Positions 41,320 to 49,614 of a stretch of DNA of 64,000 nucleotides are shown in pieces. Origin of the DNA: Serratia rhizosphaerae (lineage in GTDB: Bacteria; Pseudomonadota; Gammaproteobacteria; Enterobacterales; Enterobacteriaceae); assembly GCF_009817885.1 (NCBI RefSeq), contig NZ_CP041764.1:5034053-5098052 (forward strand). The letters run 5' to 3'. The position numbers were made by a program, and so were the translations under genes. The stretch's first letter is position 1. Each line of letters begins with the position of its first letter. The notes beneath the pieces were generated by a model. That model had not been told where the DNA came from, made no database searches, and was given only the letters and a program-made list of their open reading frames with translations.

Positions 41320-42111
41320 TCAGAACGGGTAGTCGTGATAGCCCTGCTGTTCGGAAATAATACGCGCCGCATGGTGCAGCTGATGCACATAGCCGGCCTT
41401 CGCCTCTTCGGAGAAGCGGATGGTCGGGAACGAGATGCTCAGGCCGGCAATCACTACGCCGAAGCGGTCAAACACCGGCACCGCGATACAGCGCAGCCCT
41501 TCTTCCTGCTCCTCCACGTCTTCACCAAATCCTTGCTGGCGCACCTGCGTCAGCACCGGCAGCAGTTGCGCCGCGCTGGTGATGGTATGCGCCGTGCTGC
41601 GGGTGAACTCGATCTGCGACAAAATATCGCCCACTTCGGCCTCATCGCGCCACGCCAGCAGAACTTTGCCGATCGCCGTACTGTGCAGCGGGTTACGGCG
41701 ACCGATACGGGAATACATGCGCAAATTGTATAAAGAATCAATTTTATGGATGTAAACGATACTGTCTTCATCCAGCGCGCCCAGATGGATTGTCTCGCGG
41801 GTCTGTTGCGACAGTTCGCGCATCTGGATATCCGCGCTGCGGATCAGATCCACATTCTGCAGCGATTTGGCGCCCAGTTCGAACAGCTTCAGCGTCAGGG
41901 AGTATTTTTCCGACTCCCCCTCCTGCGCCACGTAGCCCAATGATTTCATGGTTTGCAGAAAACGGTAAACGGTGCTTTTGGACATCATCACCCGCTGAGA
42001 AAGCTCGGTAATACCGATTTCGCGTTCCTCACCCAGCGCCTGCAAAATACCAAACACTTTCAGCACCGATGAAACCGCATCCGGTTGTTTATCTAGATCC
42101 GTATTCGCCAT
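41320..42111 (-). CDS. kdgR: KdgR, IclR-family repressor of pectin/KDG catabolism
   Basis: A 263-residue IclR-family regulator, the same length as E. coli KdgR and nearly identical over the winged helix (GITELSQRVMMSKSTVYRFLQTMKSLGYVAQEGES). The C-terminal effector domain contains HLGALDEDSIVYIHKIDS and EQEEGLRCIAVPVFDRFG; KDG is the known inducer. ATG 42111 is chosen (MANTDLDKQPD). It probably controls kduI-kduD in this window through the site at 31990-32008. It heads the conserved kdgR-yebQ-htpX block. Confidence 0.96.
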   Translation of the reverse strand: MANTDLDKQPDAVSSVLKVFGILQALGEEREIGITELSQRVMMSKSTVYRFLQTMKSLGYVAQEGESEKYSLTLKLFELGAKSLQNVDLIRSADIQMRELSQQTRETIHLGALDEDSIVYIHKIDSLYNLRMYSRIGRRNPLHSTAIGKVLLAWRDEAEVGDILSQIEFTRSTAHTITSAAQLLPVLTQVRQQGFGEDVEEQEEGLRCIAVPVFDRFGVVIAGLSISFPTIRFSEEAKAGYVHQLHHAARIISEQQGYHDYPF

Positions 42112-42313
42112 CAACAATCCCAGCCTATTTCCGTTTTAAGAAATTTAAACAAGGGTTTCAGTATAAGCGGAGCGCTTCATCCTGTGCAATGTAACCCGCA
42201 GAATAAGCGCTAGCCGCTCACCGCTGTTTACAATTAGCCGCCATCGGGCAGATACAATTAGCGTAAAAATTGTTAGCATGGTCACATTCCGCACGTTTAT
42301 CTATGATTTCACT

Positions 42314-43687
42314 ATGACACTCTCCAGCTCTGACGGGTTGCCCGTGCCGCAGCGCTACGGCGCAATCCTGGCCATTGCCCTTGGCATCACCGTTTCCGTA
42401 CTCGACGGGGCCATCGCCAATGTTGCGCTGCCCACTATCGCCCGCGACCTTAACGCCAGCGCGGCCAACTCTATCTGGGTTATCAATGCTTATCAGCTGG
42501 CCATTACCGTCTCGCTGCTGTCGCTGGCCTCGCTGGGAGACTTGCTCGGCTACCGCCGTATCTACCAATGGGGGCTGTTGGTTTTTAGCCTGACGTCGCT
42601 GTTTTGCGCCCTGTCCGACAGCCTGACTACCCTGACTATTGCTCGCGTGCTGCAAGGGTTTGGCGCCGCAGCCATCATGAGCGTCAATACCGCGCTGATC
42701 CGCATTATCTATCCGCAGCGTTACCTCGGCCGCGGCCTGGCGATTAACGCGTTGATCGTCGCCTTCTCGTCCGCCGCCGGGCCAACGGTTGCCGCTGGCA
42801 TTTTATCGTTCGCCTCCTGGCCGTGGCTGTTCGCGATAAATCTGCCGATCGGTCTGGCAGCGTGGCTGCTGGGCATGCGCTATCTGCCGGCCAACAGCCA
42901 GAAAAGCCGCGGGCGCTTTGACCCGCTCAGCGCCGTGATGAATGCGCTGACCTTTGGTTTGCTGATCGCCGCCCTCAGCGGCTTCGCCCAAGGTCAGAGT
43001 CTGACGCTGGTGGTGGCGGAACTGGCCGCCCTGCTGGTGATTGGCTGGTTTTTCGTACGCCGTCAGTTGCAGCAAAGCGCGCCGTTACTGCCGGTCGATT
43101 TGCTGCGTATCCCGATCTTTGCGCTGTCGATGGGCACCTCAATCTGCTCGTTCGCCGCCCAAATGCTGGCAATGGTGTCGCTGCCGTTCTTTCTTCAGCA
43201 GGTGTTAGGGCGTGACGAAGTCGCCACCGGTCTGCTGCTGACGCCCTGGCCGCTGGCGATCGTGGCAGTTGCGCCGCTTGCCGGCCGGCTGATTGAACAT
43301 GTCCACGCCGGGCTGCTGGGCGCGCTGGGACTCGGCCTGTTCGCTCTTGGATTATTCCTGCTGGCGACGCTGCCGCAGAACCCGGCCGATCTGGACATCG
43401 TCTGGCGGATGGCGCTGTGCGGCATCGGTTTTGGCCTGTTTCAGTCGCCAAACAACCACACCATCATCTCTTCGGCGCCGCGTCACCGCAGCGGCGGGGC
43501 CAGCGGCATGCTGGGCACCGCACGCCTGCTGGGTCAGACCTCCGGCGCCGCACTGGTGGCGTTGATGTTCAACCTGTTTCCGGAGAACGGCACACATGCA
43601 TCGCTGCTGCTGGCCGGCAGTTGCGCCACCTGTGCCGCGTTGGTCAGCGCCTTACGCATCCGTCAGCCGCGCGCCGCTGCGCACTAA
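42314..43687 (+). CDS. yebQ: YebQ, DHA2-type major facilitator transporter
   Basis: A 457-residue MFS protein with about fourteen helices, the same length as E. coli YebQ when started at ATG 42314 (MTLSSSDGL); the frame is open further upstream to 42278. Motif C-like VSVLDGAIANVALPTIARDL and motif A-like SLGDLLGYRR are present, and LFQSPNNHTIISSAPRHRSGGASGM is nearly identical to E. coli. It is a predicted drug exporter whose substrate is not known. It is divergent from kdgR. Confidence 0.92.
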   Translation: MTLSSSDGLPVPQRYGAILAIALGITVSVLDGAIANVALPTIARDLNASAANSIWVINAYQLAITVSLLSLASLGDLLGYRRIYQWGLLVFSLTSLFCALSDSLTTLTIARVLQGFGAAAIMSVNTALIRIIYPQRYLGRGLAINALIVAFSSAAGPTVAAGILSFASWPWLFAINLPIGLAAWLLGMRYLPANSQKSRGRFDPLSAVMNALTFGLLIAALSGFAQGQSLTLVVAELAALLVIGWFFVRRQLQQSAPLLPVDLLRIPIFALSMGTSICSFAAQMLAMVSLPFFLQQVLGRDEVATGLLLTPWPLAIVAVAPLAGRLIEHVHAGLLGALGLGLFALGLFLLATLPQNPADLDIVWRMALCGIGFGLFQSPNNHTIISSAPRHRSGGASGMLGTARLLGQTSGAALVALMFNLFPENGTHASLLLAGSCATCAALVSALRIRQPRAAAH

Positions 43688-43705
43688 ATCGTCACCTTGT
43701 GACAT

Positions 43706-43734
43706 AAAAAAACCCCGGCAAGCCGGGGTTTTTT
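43706..43734. terminator. Bidirectional terminator between yebQ and htpX
   Basis: CCCCGGC and GCCGGGG form a 7-bp stem around AA, flanked by A and T runs, so it ends both convergent genes. Confidence 0.92.
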
Positions 43735-43746
43735 AGTGATGCTGGA

Positions 43747-44625
43747 TTACTTCAGATACTGACCGGAACGCAGCGCTTCAATACGCTTGTCCAACGGCGG
43801 GTGCGACATGAACAGCTCGCTGAAGGTTTTGGATTTACCGTTAATGCAGAACGCCATCATGCTGCCCGCTTCCTGCGGCTCGTAGCTGGTTTTCAGACGC
43901 TGCAGCGCAGCAATCATCTTCTCACGGCCCACCAGTTTGGCAGAGCCGGCATCCGCATGGAATTCACGGTGACGCGAGAACCACATGGTGATAATGCTCG
44001 CCAGAATGCCGAACACCAGCTCCAGCACCATGGAAACCGCGAAGTAGATCATCGGATTGCCGTTGCCTTCCCCTTCACCGTCACGGTTACCCAGGAAGCC
44101 AGCGGCCACCTGCGCCAACAGACGCGAGATAAAGATCACGAAGGTGTTCACCACCCCCTGAATCAGGGTCATGGTCACCATATCGCCGTTGGCGACGTGG
44201 CTGATTTCATGGGCGATAACCGCTTCCGCCTCATCACGGCTCATGCTTTGCAGCAAACCGGTGCTGACCGCGACCAACGATGCGTCACGACGCGCGCCGG
44301 TGGCGAAGGCGTTAATGTCCGGCGCGTGGTAAATCGCCACCTGCGGCATAGCAATGCCTGCCTGCTGAGACTGGCGACGTACGGTTTCCAACAGCCAGTT
44401 TTCGGTTTCATTACGCGGTTGTTCAATCACTTCCCCGCCGACGGAGCGCAGCGCCATCCATTTGGACATCAGCAGGGAGACAAACGCGCCGCCGAAACCA
44501 AACAAACCGGCCATGATCATCAGGCCCTGAACGCTACTGGATTGAATTCCTGTCAGGCTGAGCACCAGCCCGAAAACCAACATCACCGCCAGGTTGGTGA
44601 GCAGGAACAGAGCTATACGCATCAT
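43747..44625 (-). CDS. htpX: HtpX, inner-membrane zinc metalloprotease
   Basis: A 292-residue M48 protease that cuts misfolded membrane proteins on the cytoplasmic side. The zinc motif HEISH is at residues 139-143, with the third ligand in REFHADAGSAKLVG. Two N-terminal helices (about 4-24, 35-54) and two more mid-protein anchor it. MMRIALFLLTNLAVM matches E. coli. In E. coli it is induced by the Cpx envelope stress system; a TTTAC-N5-GTAAA inverted repeat at 44771-44785 lies upstream but does not match the direct-repeat CpxR site. Confidence 0.97.
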   Translation of the reverse strand: MMRIALFLLTNLAVMLVFGLVLSLTGIQSSSVQGLMIMAGLFGFGGAFVSLLMSKWMALRSVGGEVIEQPRNETENWLLETVRRQSQQAGIAMPQVAIYHAPDINAFATGARRDASLVAVSTGLLQSMSRDEAEAVIAHEISHVANGDMVTMTLIQGVVNTFVIFISRLLAQVAAGFLGNRDGEGEGNGNPMIYFAVSMVLELVFGILASIITMWFSRHREFHADAGSAKLVGREKMIAALQRLKTSYEPQEAGSMMAFCINGKSKTFSELFMSHPPLDKRIEALRSGQYLK

Positions 44626-45138
44626 AAAATGTTTACTTCCTCATAAAATGTTAACAAGACGCTGCTGTAGATACTTTAGCAAGTATGGGCATCCGGCCCA
44701 GTTTCAAGCCAGGAAAGCCATTAACCCACTAAAAATACGAAACTTTACAAAAACGGCGTTTCCCGCCGGATTTACGAATTGTAAACGATTGTTGCGGCCG
44801 ACGGGGAAGTTTTAGAGAAAACCCGCGGCAATTGCAGGTTTTTTATGCGGCCATACCGCACTTGCCGCTTGATGGCAAGGCGGTATAACGTGATAAGGTA
44901 ACGGCGGCAAACGTATGGCGGGGCTTTACCCTCTTCCGTGAAGCATAATCACGATGGAAGATTAAAAAGCAGCATAATATGCCCGACGATAACGATCGCC
45001 GCGCAGGTCAAACGAAAGAGACGCATGTTGCTTCACTCAGTCTGGCAGATAAATCGATATTTACAGCTAAACACAAAGAAAACAACTGGAAAAAGTCTGA
45101 TAAGGCCCACGGTCACAACGGATTGGAAGAGTATATTT
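44626..45138. other. Intergenic region upstream of htpX
   Basis: About 510 bases. It holds the inverted repeat TTTAC-GAATT-GTAAA (44771-44785), a terminator-like AACCCGC...GCAGGTTTTTT (about 44819-44843, plus strand) and a strong hairpin at 44853-44886. No convincing gene is present in it; a frame beginning at 44979 lacks a ribosome site. A small RNA is possible. Confidence 0.5.
44853..44886. repeat. Strong unexplained hairpin
   Basis: ATACCGC-A-CTTGCC pairs with GGCAAG-GCGGTAT over 13 base pairs with one bulged A and a 7-base loop (GCTTGAT). It has no T-run. It is far from any gene start. Confidence 0.65.
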
Positions 45139-45303
45139 ATGATGTTCAACAAAGGTTTTATACGATTGGCGGGCGTGATATCCGTTGTTTCTGTCGCCAC
45201 TGGCTTCACCCGCTGGCCTGACCTCATGTTTATTTCCAGCTGTGCGATGATCGTTATCTGGGCTCATGCCGAATGGGACTGGCGCCGCAAGGACAAATCC
45301 TGA
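45139..45303 (+). CDS. Hypothetical small membrane protein, 54 residues
   Basis: A short frame starting ATG-ATG at 45139 with GGAAGAG about seven bases upstream, ending TGA at 45303. The product, MMFNKGFIRLAGVISVVSV at its start, has one or two hydrophobic helices (about 8-22 and 29-44) and a charged C terminus (WDWRRKDKS). I do not recognise it. It is on the strand opposite to htpX and the next gene. Confidence 0.45.
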   Translation: MMFNKGFIRLAGVISVVSVATGFTRWPDLMFISSCAMIVIWAHAEWDWRRKDKS

Positions 45304-45414
45304 TCTCTGCACGCTGATGACCGCCCGATGGATTGAAACTTGGTTGCCGCAGGGCCGCCCTATGCGTCGGAAAGTCATAGCAGGCCATCCGGCAAGATTG
45401 CGCACCGACTATGA

Positions 45415-45831
45415 TTAGCTAGCTGACGGCTCTCCTTCCAGCGTATCTAAGCGCCGGTAGTTCTCTGACGCGCTACAGAAGTCAGACTGATATTTAAAAG
45501 CGCTGCCGCGCCTGTCCATTCCCATAGTGATGTAAGCGCAATAATCGGTTCTATAATGCTCCCAGGATGTCTGCGCGGTTTCAAAAGCGACGCGATACTC
45601 AACATCCCCGAGTGCCGCCAGATCCTTTCTTATTTCCGCCAACCGCGCGTTAAGCCTCTGCTCAGAACGTGCAGATAAACGCGTGACGCACGCTAACAAT
45701 GCCGGATAGTTTTCATTAACATTTATCTTCCGGCATGCCGCAGGATCCTTGGATATCAGCCCTTCAATGTCGGAAACGGCACCGGAAAAAACCGGCATAC
45801 CGGCCAAAATGATAATGCCATATCTTTTCAT
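45415..45831 (-). CDS. DUF1311 (LprI-like) secreted protein
   Basis: A 138-residue protein with a probable signal peptide (about 1-18). Four cysteines (AACRK, LLACV, DYCAY, DFCSA) and the pattern LNARLAEIRKDL...QTSWEHYRTDYC fit the DUF1311/LprI lysozyme-inhibitor-like family. GGGAG lies seven bases before the ATG. Lysozyme inhibition is known for mycobacterial LprI but not shown for this branch. It is a single gene between htpX and prc, where E. coli has none. Confidence 0.65.
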   Translation of the reverse strand: MKRYGIIILAGMPVFSGAVSDIEGLISKDPAACRKINVNENYPALLACVTRLSARSEQRLNARLAEIRKDLAALGDVEYRVAFETAQTSWEHYRTDYCAYITMGMDRRGSAFKYQSDFCSASENYRRLDTLEGEPSAS

Positions 45832-45975
45832 CCTTTCGCTCCCTCGTTAACCCTCACCGCACCGCCCTTCGCCGTTGAAGTCATACATTCCATGTCATAC
45901 GCCGGTCACCCTCTATGGCCAATAATCGCTGACTGGACTCCAGCCCCTATCACAATTTGTTGAACTTACGCCCAT

Positions 45976-46004
45976 AAAAAAACGCACCCTAAGGTGCGCT
46001 TTTT
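45976..46004 (-). terminator. Terminator of prc
   Basis: CGCACC and GGTGCG form a 6-bp stem around CTAA, flanked by AAAAAAA and TTTTT-type runs; it follows the prc stop by about 20 bases. Confidence 0.88.
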
Positions 46005-46022
46005 ACGTTCATCGGCCAGAAA

Positions 46023-48071
46023 CTATTTACCGGCGGCAAGCTGCTGGGCCGGCTGCCCCTGCTCCAGATGGGCCAGATCCAGCGCAATATGCACGCTTTC
46101 ATCCAGATACGGATCCGGCTCTTTGTAGTCTTTCGGCAGGTTGTCGAGCGACTTCAGCGGCTTCTTGCCGGCACGCTGCAGGCGTTCGTTAATCCGCTTC
46201 AGGCGCGTAGCGTCATCGTCGTGGTTCTCTTTCTCGCGCTGGGCCAGATTAAGCGAGACGATATTACGCTTGTCTTTCAGCGCCTTGTAGTGAGCAATAT
46301 CCTGCGCAATGTATTGGAACTCCGGATCCTTGGCGATGCGTTGCTCGTGGTCCTTCAGCAGTGCCGGCTCAAACGGCTTCAGATCGCCAACCCGGCCGTA
46401 GGTGGCAGCGTTAATGCTGTCCCACGGCATCGCATTGTCTTCGAAGCTTTCTCCGGTTTCTGCCGGATCGACGCCGGTCGGCATCAGGATATCCGGCGTC
46501 ACGCCCTTACGCTGGGTACTGCCGCCGTTCACCCGATAGAATTTCTGGATGGTGTACTGCACCGACCCCAACGCCGGCCACTCAGGGCGCAGCATCTGAT
46601 CGTAGATACGGCTCAGCGAGCGGTATTGCTGTACGGTGCCTTTACCGAAGGTCGGCTCGCCGACGATCAGCGCACGGCCGTAATCCTGCATCGCTGCCGC
46701 GAAAATTTCCGACGCGGAGGCGCTGAAACGGTCAACCATCACCACCAGCGGCCCTTTGTAATAGGTCACGCCGTCGGTATCCGCATCTTCGCGGATTTTA
46801 CCGTTGTTATCACGCACCTGCACTACCGGGCCGCTCGGGATAAACAGACCGGACAACGACACCGCTTCGGTCAGCGCGCCGCCGCCGTTGGTGCGCAGAT
46901 CGATAATCACGCTCTTGACGTGCTGTTTGGCCATCTTCTGCAGCTGGACTTTGACGTCATCGGTAAGCCCGACGTAGAAGCCGGGAATATCCAGCACCGC
47001 GACTTTCTCTTTGCCGACGGTCTTGATAGTCATTTTCACCGCACGGTCTTCCAGACGGATGCGTTCACGCGTCAGGGTTACCACGCGGGTTTTGCTGCCC
47101 TTGCCGGCCGGCAGAATTTCCAGCCGTACCTTGCTGCCCTTCGGCCCTTTGATCAGGGAAACCACATCGTCAAGACGCCAGCCGATCACATCGACAATCG
47201 GCTTGCCGGTCTGGCCGACGCCGACGATGCGGTCGCCGACGGTAATCGACTTGCTTTTCGCCGCCGGGCCGCCCGGCACCATCGAGTTGATCAGGGTATA
47301 ATCGTCATCCATCTGCAATACCGCGCCGATGCCTTCCAGCGACAGGCTCATCTCAGTGTTGAACTGTTCGGTATTGCGCGGAGAGAGATAGTTGGTATGC
47401 GGGTCGATTTCATGCGCAAAGGCATTCATCGCCAGCTGGAACACGTCTTCGCTGTTGCTTTGCGTCAGACGCTTGATCGCGAACTGATAACGCTTGGTCA
47501 GCGTTTCGCGAATTTCCTTATCGTTTTTGCCGGCCAGTTTCAGGCTCAGCTCATCGTACTTGACCTTGGCGTCCCACAGGCGGTCAAGTTCGGCATTATC
47601 TTTCGCCCACGGCGCTTTGCTGCGGTCGACGTCGATCGTATCGTTGCCGGTGAAATCCATCGGTTTTTTCAGCAACGACAGCGCGTAGGTGTAACGTTCG
47701 AAGCGGCGCTTCTGCGCCAGGTTGAACAGCGCGTATGACGTGGTCAGCTTACCGGTTTTCAGCTCTTCGCCGAAGGCGGTGCGCTTATCGGCAAACTGCG
47801 CGACATCGGAGGCCAGCAGAACGTTGTGGTTGTAGTCGAGCATATTCAGGTAGCGATCGAAGATCTTGCCTGAAAAATCCGCGTCCAACGCAAACTGACG
47901 ATAATGAGAGCGAGTGAAGCGCGCCGTAACGCGCTCACTCACCGTAGCATGCTGCGGTTCCTGATGCAGCTGCGGCAGTTGGTCGATGCGGATGTTGGCG
48001 GTATCCGCACCGTAACTGACGCCAGCCCACATCAAGGCAGCGACTGCCGTTAATCTGACAAATTTGTTCAT
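46023..48071 (-). CDS. prc: Prc (Tsp), periplasmic tail-specific protease
   Basis: A 682-residue S41 protease, the same length as E. coli Prc, with a signal peptide (1-21, SYG|AD). The PDZ domain spans about 238-322 (MSLSLEGIGAVLQMDD... GDRIVGVGQ). The catalytic Ser and Lys are in VDRFSASASEIFAAAM and VGEPTFGKGTVQQ. It degrades proteins with nonpolar C termini and trims PBP3 and MepS. It lies 19 bases after proQ. Confidence 0.97.
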   Translation of the reverse strand: MNKFVRLTAVAALMWAGVSYGADTANIRIDQLPQLHQEPQHATVSERVTARFTRSHYRQFALDADFSGKIFDRYLNMLDYNHNVLLASDVAQFADKRTAFGEELKTGKLTTSYALFNLAQKRRFERYTYALSLLKKPMDFTGNDTIDVDRSKAPWAKDNAELDRLWDAKVKYDELSLKLAGKNDKEIRETLTKRYQFAIKRLTQSNSEDVFQLAMNAFAHEIDPHTNYLSPRNTEQFNTEMSLSLEGIGAVLQMDDDYTLINSMVPGGPAAKSKSITVGDRIVGVGQTGKPIVDVIGWRLDDVVSLIKGPKGSKVRLEILPAGKGSKTRVVTLTRERIRLEDRAVKMTIKTVGKEKVAVLDIPGFYVGLTDDVKVQLQKMAKQHVKSVIIDLRTNGGGALTEAVSLSGLFIPSGPVVQVRDNNGKIREDADTDGVTYYKGPLVVMVDRFSASASEIFAAAMQDYGRALIVGEPTFGKGTVQQYRSLSRIYDQMLRPEWPALGSVQYTIQKFYRVNGGSTQRKGVTPDILMPTGVDPAETGESFEDNAMPWDSINAATYGRVGDLKPFEPALLKDHEQRIAKDPEFQYIAQDIAHYKALKDKRNIVSLNLAQREKENHDDDATRLKRINERLQRAGKKPLKSLDNLPKDYKEPDPYLDESVHIALDLAHLEQGQPAQQLAAGK

Positions 48072-48090
48072 GCCTTAGTTGGCCTCCGTA

Positions 48091-48780
48091 TCAGAACTGC
48101 AAGTGTTCTGCGCGCACAATCATCGCCAGACCGGAAGAGAGCTGTACACGTACGCCATCTTTAGCGATTTCGAGTACGGTAGCATCCATCGCGCTCTTGC
48201 CTGCTCTGACCTTGATTTCCTGGCCGATCTGCAGTGCGGAGATATCCGTGACGGGTACATGACGCTGCTGACTTTCTTCTTTGGCAGCGCGAGGCTTGCG
48301 GGCTTGCTGAGGACGCGGCTTGCGGTTTTCCGCTGCGGCGCCTTCACGGCGCGCAGCCGGTTTTTTACCTGCGGGACGCGGGCGGCGCGGCGCGGCGGCA
48401 TCGCCGGCGGCCTCGCGCTTCTTGGCGTTCTGCTCGGCACGCTGGGCCTGAACGCGCGCTTTGGCTTCCTCAAGCTGCTGACGCGCGTGGTCAACGTGCT
48501 GCTGTTCCAGCTCGCCGCACGGGTTGCCGTCCAGGTCAACGCGCTGCGCGCCGACTTTAACGCCGTACAGGTAACGCCAGCTGGAGGTATACAGGCGCAG
48601 CGCAGAACGCAGTTGCGTTTTGCTCAGGTTTTCCTCCCCCTGCACGCGCTCCACCAAATCCTGAAAAATACCGATTTTAAGCGGGCGCGCTTCGCCCTCG
48701 GCGCTAAAGCAGAGCGGAAAACGCTCGGCAAGAAAAGCAATAACTTCTTTACTAGAGTTCAACTTAGGTTGATTTTCCAT
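48091..48780 (-). CDS. proQ: ProQ, RNA chaperone
   Basis: A 229-residue protein with an N-terminal FinO-like RNA-binding domain (about 1-120; KIGIFQDLVERVQGEENLSKTQLRSALRLYTSSWRYL), a long basic Ala/Arg/Pro-rich linker and a C-terminal Tudor-like domain (VTDISALQIGQEIKVRAG). It stabilises many small RNAs and mRNAs. It is cotranscribed with prc. A promoter with a consensus -10 lies within a palindrome upstream (48830-48864). Confidence 0.97.
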   Translation of the reverse strand: MENQPKLNSSKEVIAFLAERFPLCFSAEGEARPLKIGIFQDLVERVQGEENLSKTQLRSALRLYTSSWRYLYGVKVGAQRVDLDGNPCGELEQQHVDHARQQLEEAKARVQAQRAEQNAKKREAAGDAAAPRRPRPAGKKPAARREGAAAENRKPRPQQARKPRAAKEESQQRHVPVTDISALQIGQEIKVRAGKSAMDATVLEIAKDGVRVQLSSGLAMIVRAEHLQF

Positions 48781-48829
48781 GAAATTTCCTGATTACAACG
48801 GTGTTGCCAACAAGCCGCAGGCATGAACA

Positions 48830-48864
48830 GGCGTCATTATAATGACGCCATCGCTAAATGCCAC
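48830..48864 (-). promoter_or_regulatory. Candidate proQ promoter within a 20-bp palindrome
   Basis: On the minus strand GTGGCA (-35) is followed by a 17-base spacer and TATAAT (-10, 48836-48841). The -10 sits at the centre of the perfect palindrome GGCGTCATTATAATGACGCC (48830-48849), so a bound dimer would cover the promoter. Confidence 0.6.
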
Positions 48865-48876
48865 GTTAACCGTAGA

Positions 48877-49374
48877 TCAACTTGCCGCTACAGTGACGTA
48901 TTTCGCACAATCGCACTGCTCCAGCTGCGCGCAAAGCCCCGCCACCACTGCTTTCAGGCCTGCTTCATCCTGTTCGTCGAAGCGTTGATAAACTGTGCTG
49001 TCAATATCGAGAACGCCGATAACCTGACCGCCGACTTCCAGCGGCAGCACAATTTCGGCGTTGCTGGCGGCATCACAGGCGATGTGTCCCGGGAAGGCAT
49101 GGACATCACCGACGCGCTGCACAGCGTTTTCTGACACCGCAGTGCCGCACACGCCCTTACCCACGGGGATTCGCACGCAGGCGATCTTGCCCTGGAACGG
49201 CCCCAGCACCAGTTGCCGGCCGTCCATCAGGTAGAAACCGGCCCAGTTCACCGCATCCAGGCGTTCGTTAATCAACGCACTGGCGTTGGAGAGCGCGGCA
49301 ATAAAGTTGGTTTCACCATCCAGCAACGCACAGAGATCGCGTTTGAATTCCGCGTAGAATTGTTCTTTTGTCAT
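48877..49374 (-). CDS. msrC: MsrC, free methionine-(R)-sulfoxide reductase
   Basis: A 165-residue GAF-fold enzyme (E. coli YebR) that reduces free Met-R-sulfoxide. The three functional Cys are visible in GKIACVRIPVG, KGVCGTAVSE and GHIACDAASN, and NWAGFYLMDG opens the GAF core. It is a single gene between proQ and the divergent letA. Confidence 0.94.
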   Translation of the reverse strand: MTKEQFYAEFKRDLCALLDGETNFIAALSNASALINERLDAVNWAGFYLMDGRQLVLGPFQGKIACVRIPVGKGVCGTAVSENAVQRVGDVHAFPGHIACDAASNAEIVLPLEVGGQVIGVLDIDSTVYQRFDEQDEAGLKAVVAGLCAQLEQCDCAKYVTVAAS

Positions 49375-49614
49375 GTAATAACCATTAAAACGCTGTAGAT
49401 AACTTCAAGCCCGGGGCTTAACCCCTATAAAATAAGCATTAAATGCGTATAGTCACAAGGTTAATCATCTGTTACTTCACAAAACCCCGTCCGACAGGGT
49501 ATGTTTGCCTCGCATAAACCGCGCTTTGCCGCGCTTTTTTCTCCTACGGGCAAAGGCAGCGTAATTTTCCAGCTACGCTAAGTAAACCGGCGGGCTTCAG
49601 AGCTATTGTTGACG

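Noticed and set aside
44771..44785. TTTAC-GAATT-GTAAA as a CpxR box for htpX
   Set aside because: CpxR binds direct repeats of GTAAA with a 5-base spacer; this is an inverted repeat, so the match is only superficial.
44979..45221. An 80-codon plus-strand frame upstream of the 54-residue gene
   Set aside because: It has no ribosome site and overlaps in another frame a better-supported small gene.
46068..47738. A 556-codon plus-strand open frame opposite prc
   Set aside because: Antisense shadow of prc, with no ribosome site and no recognisable domain.
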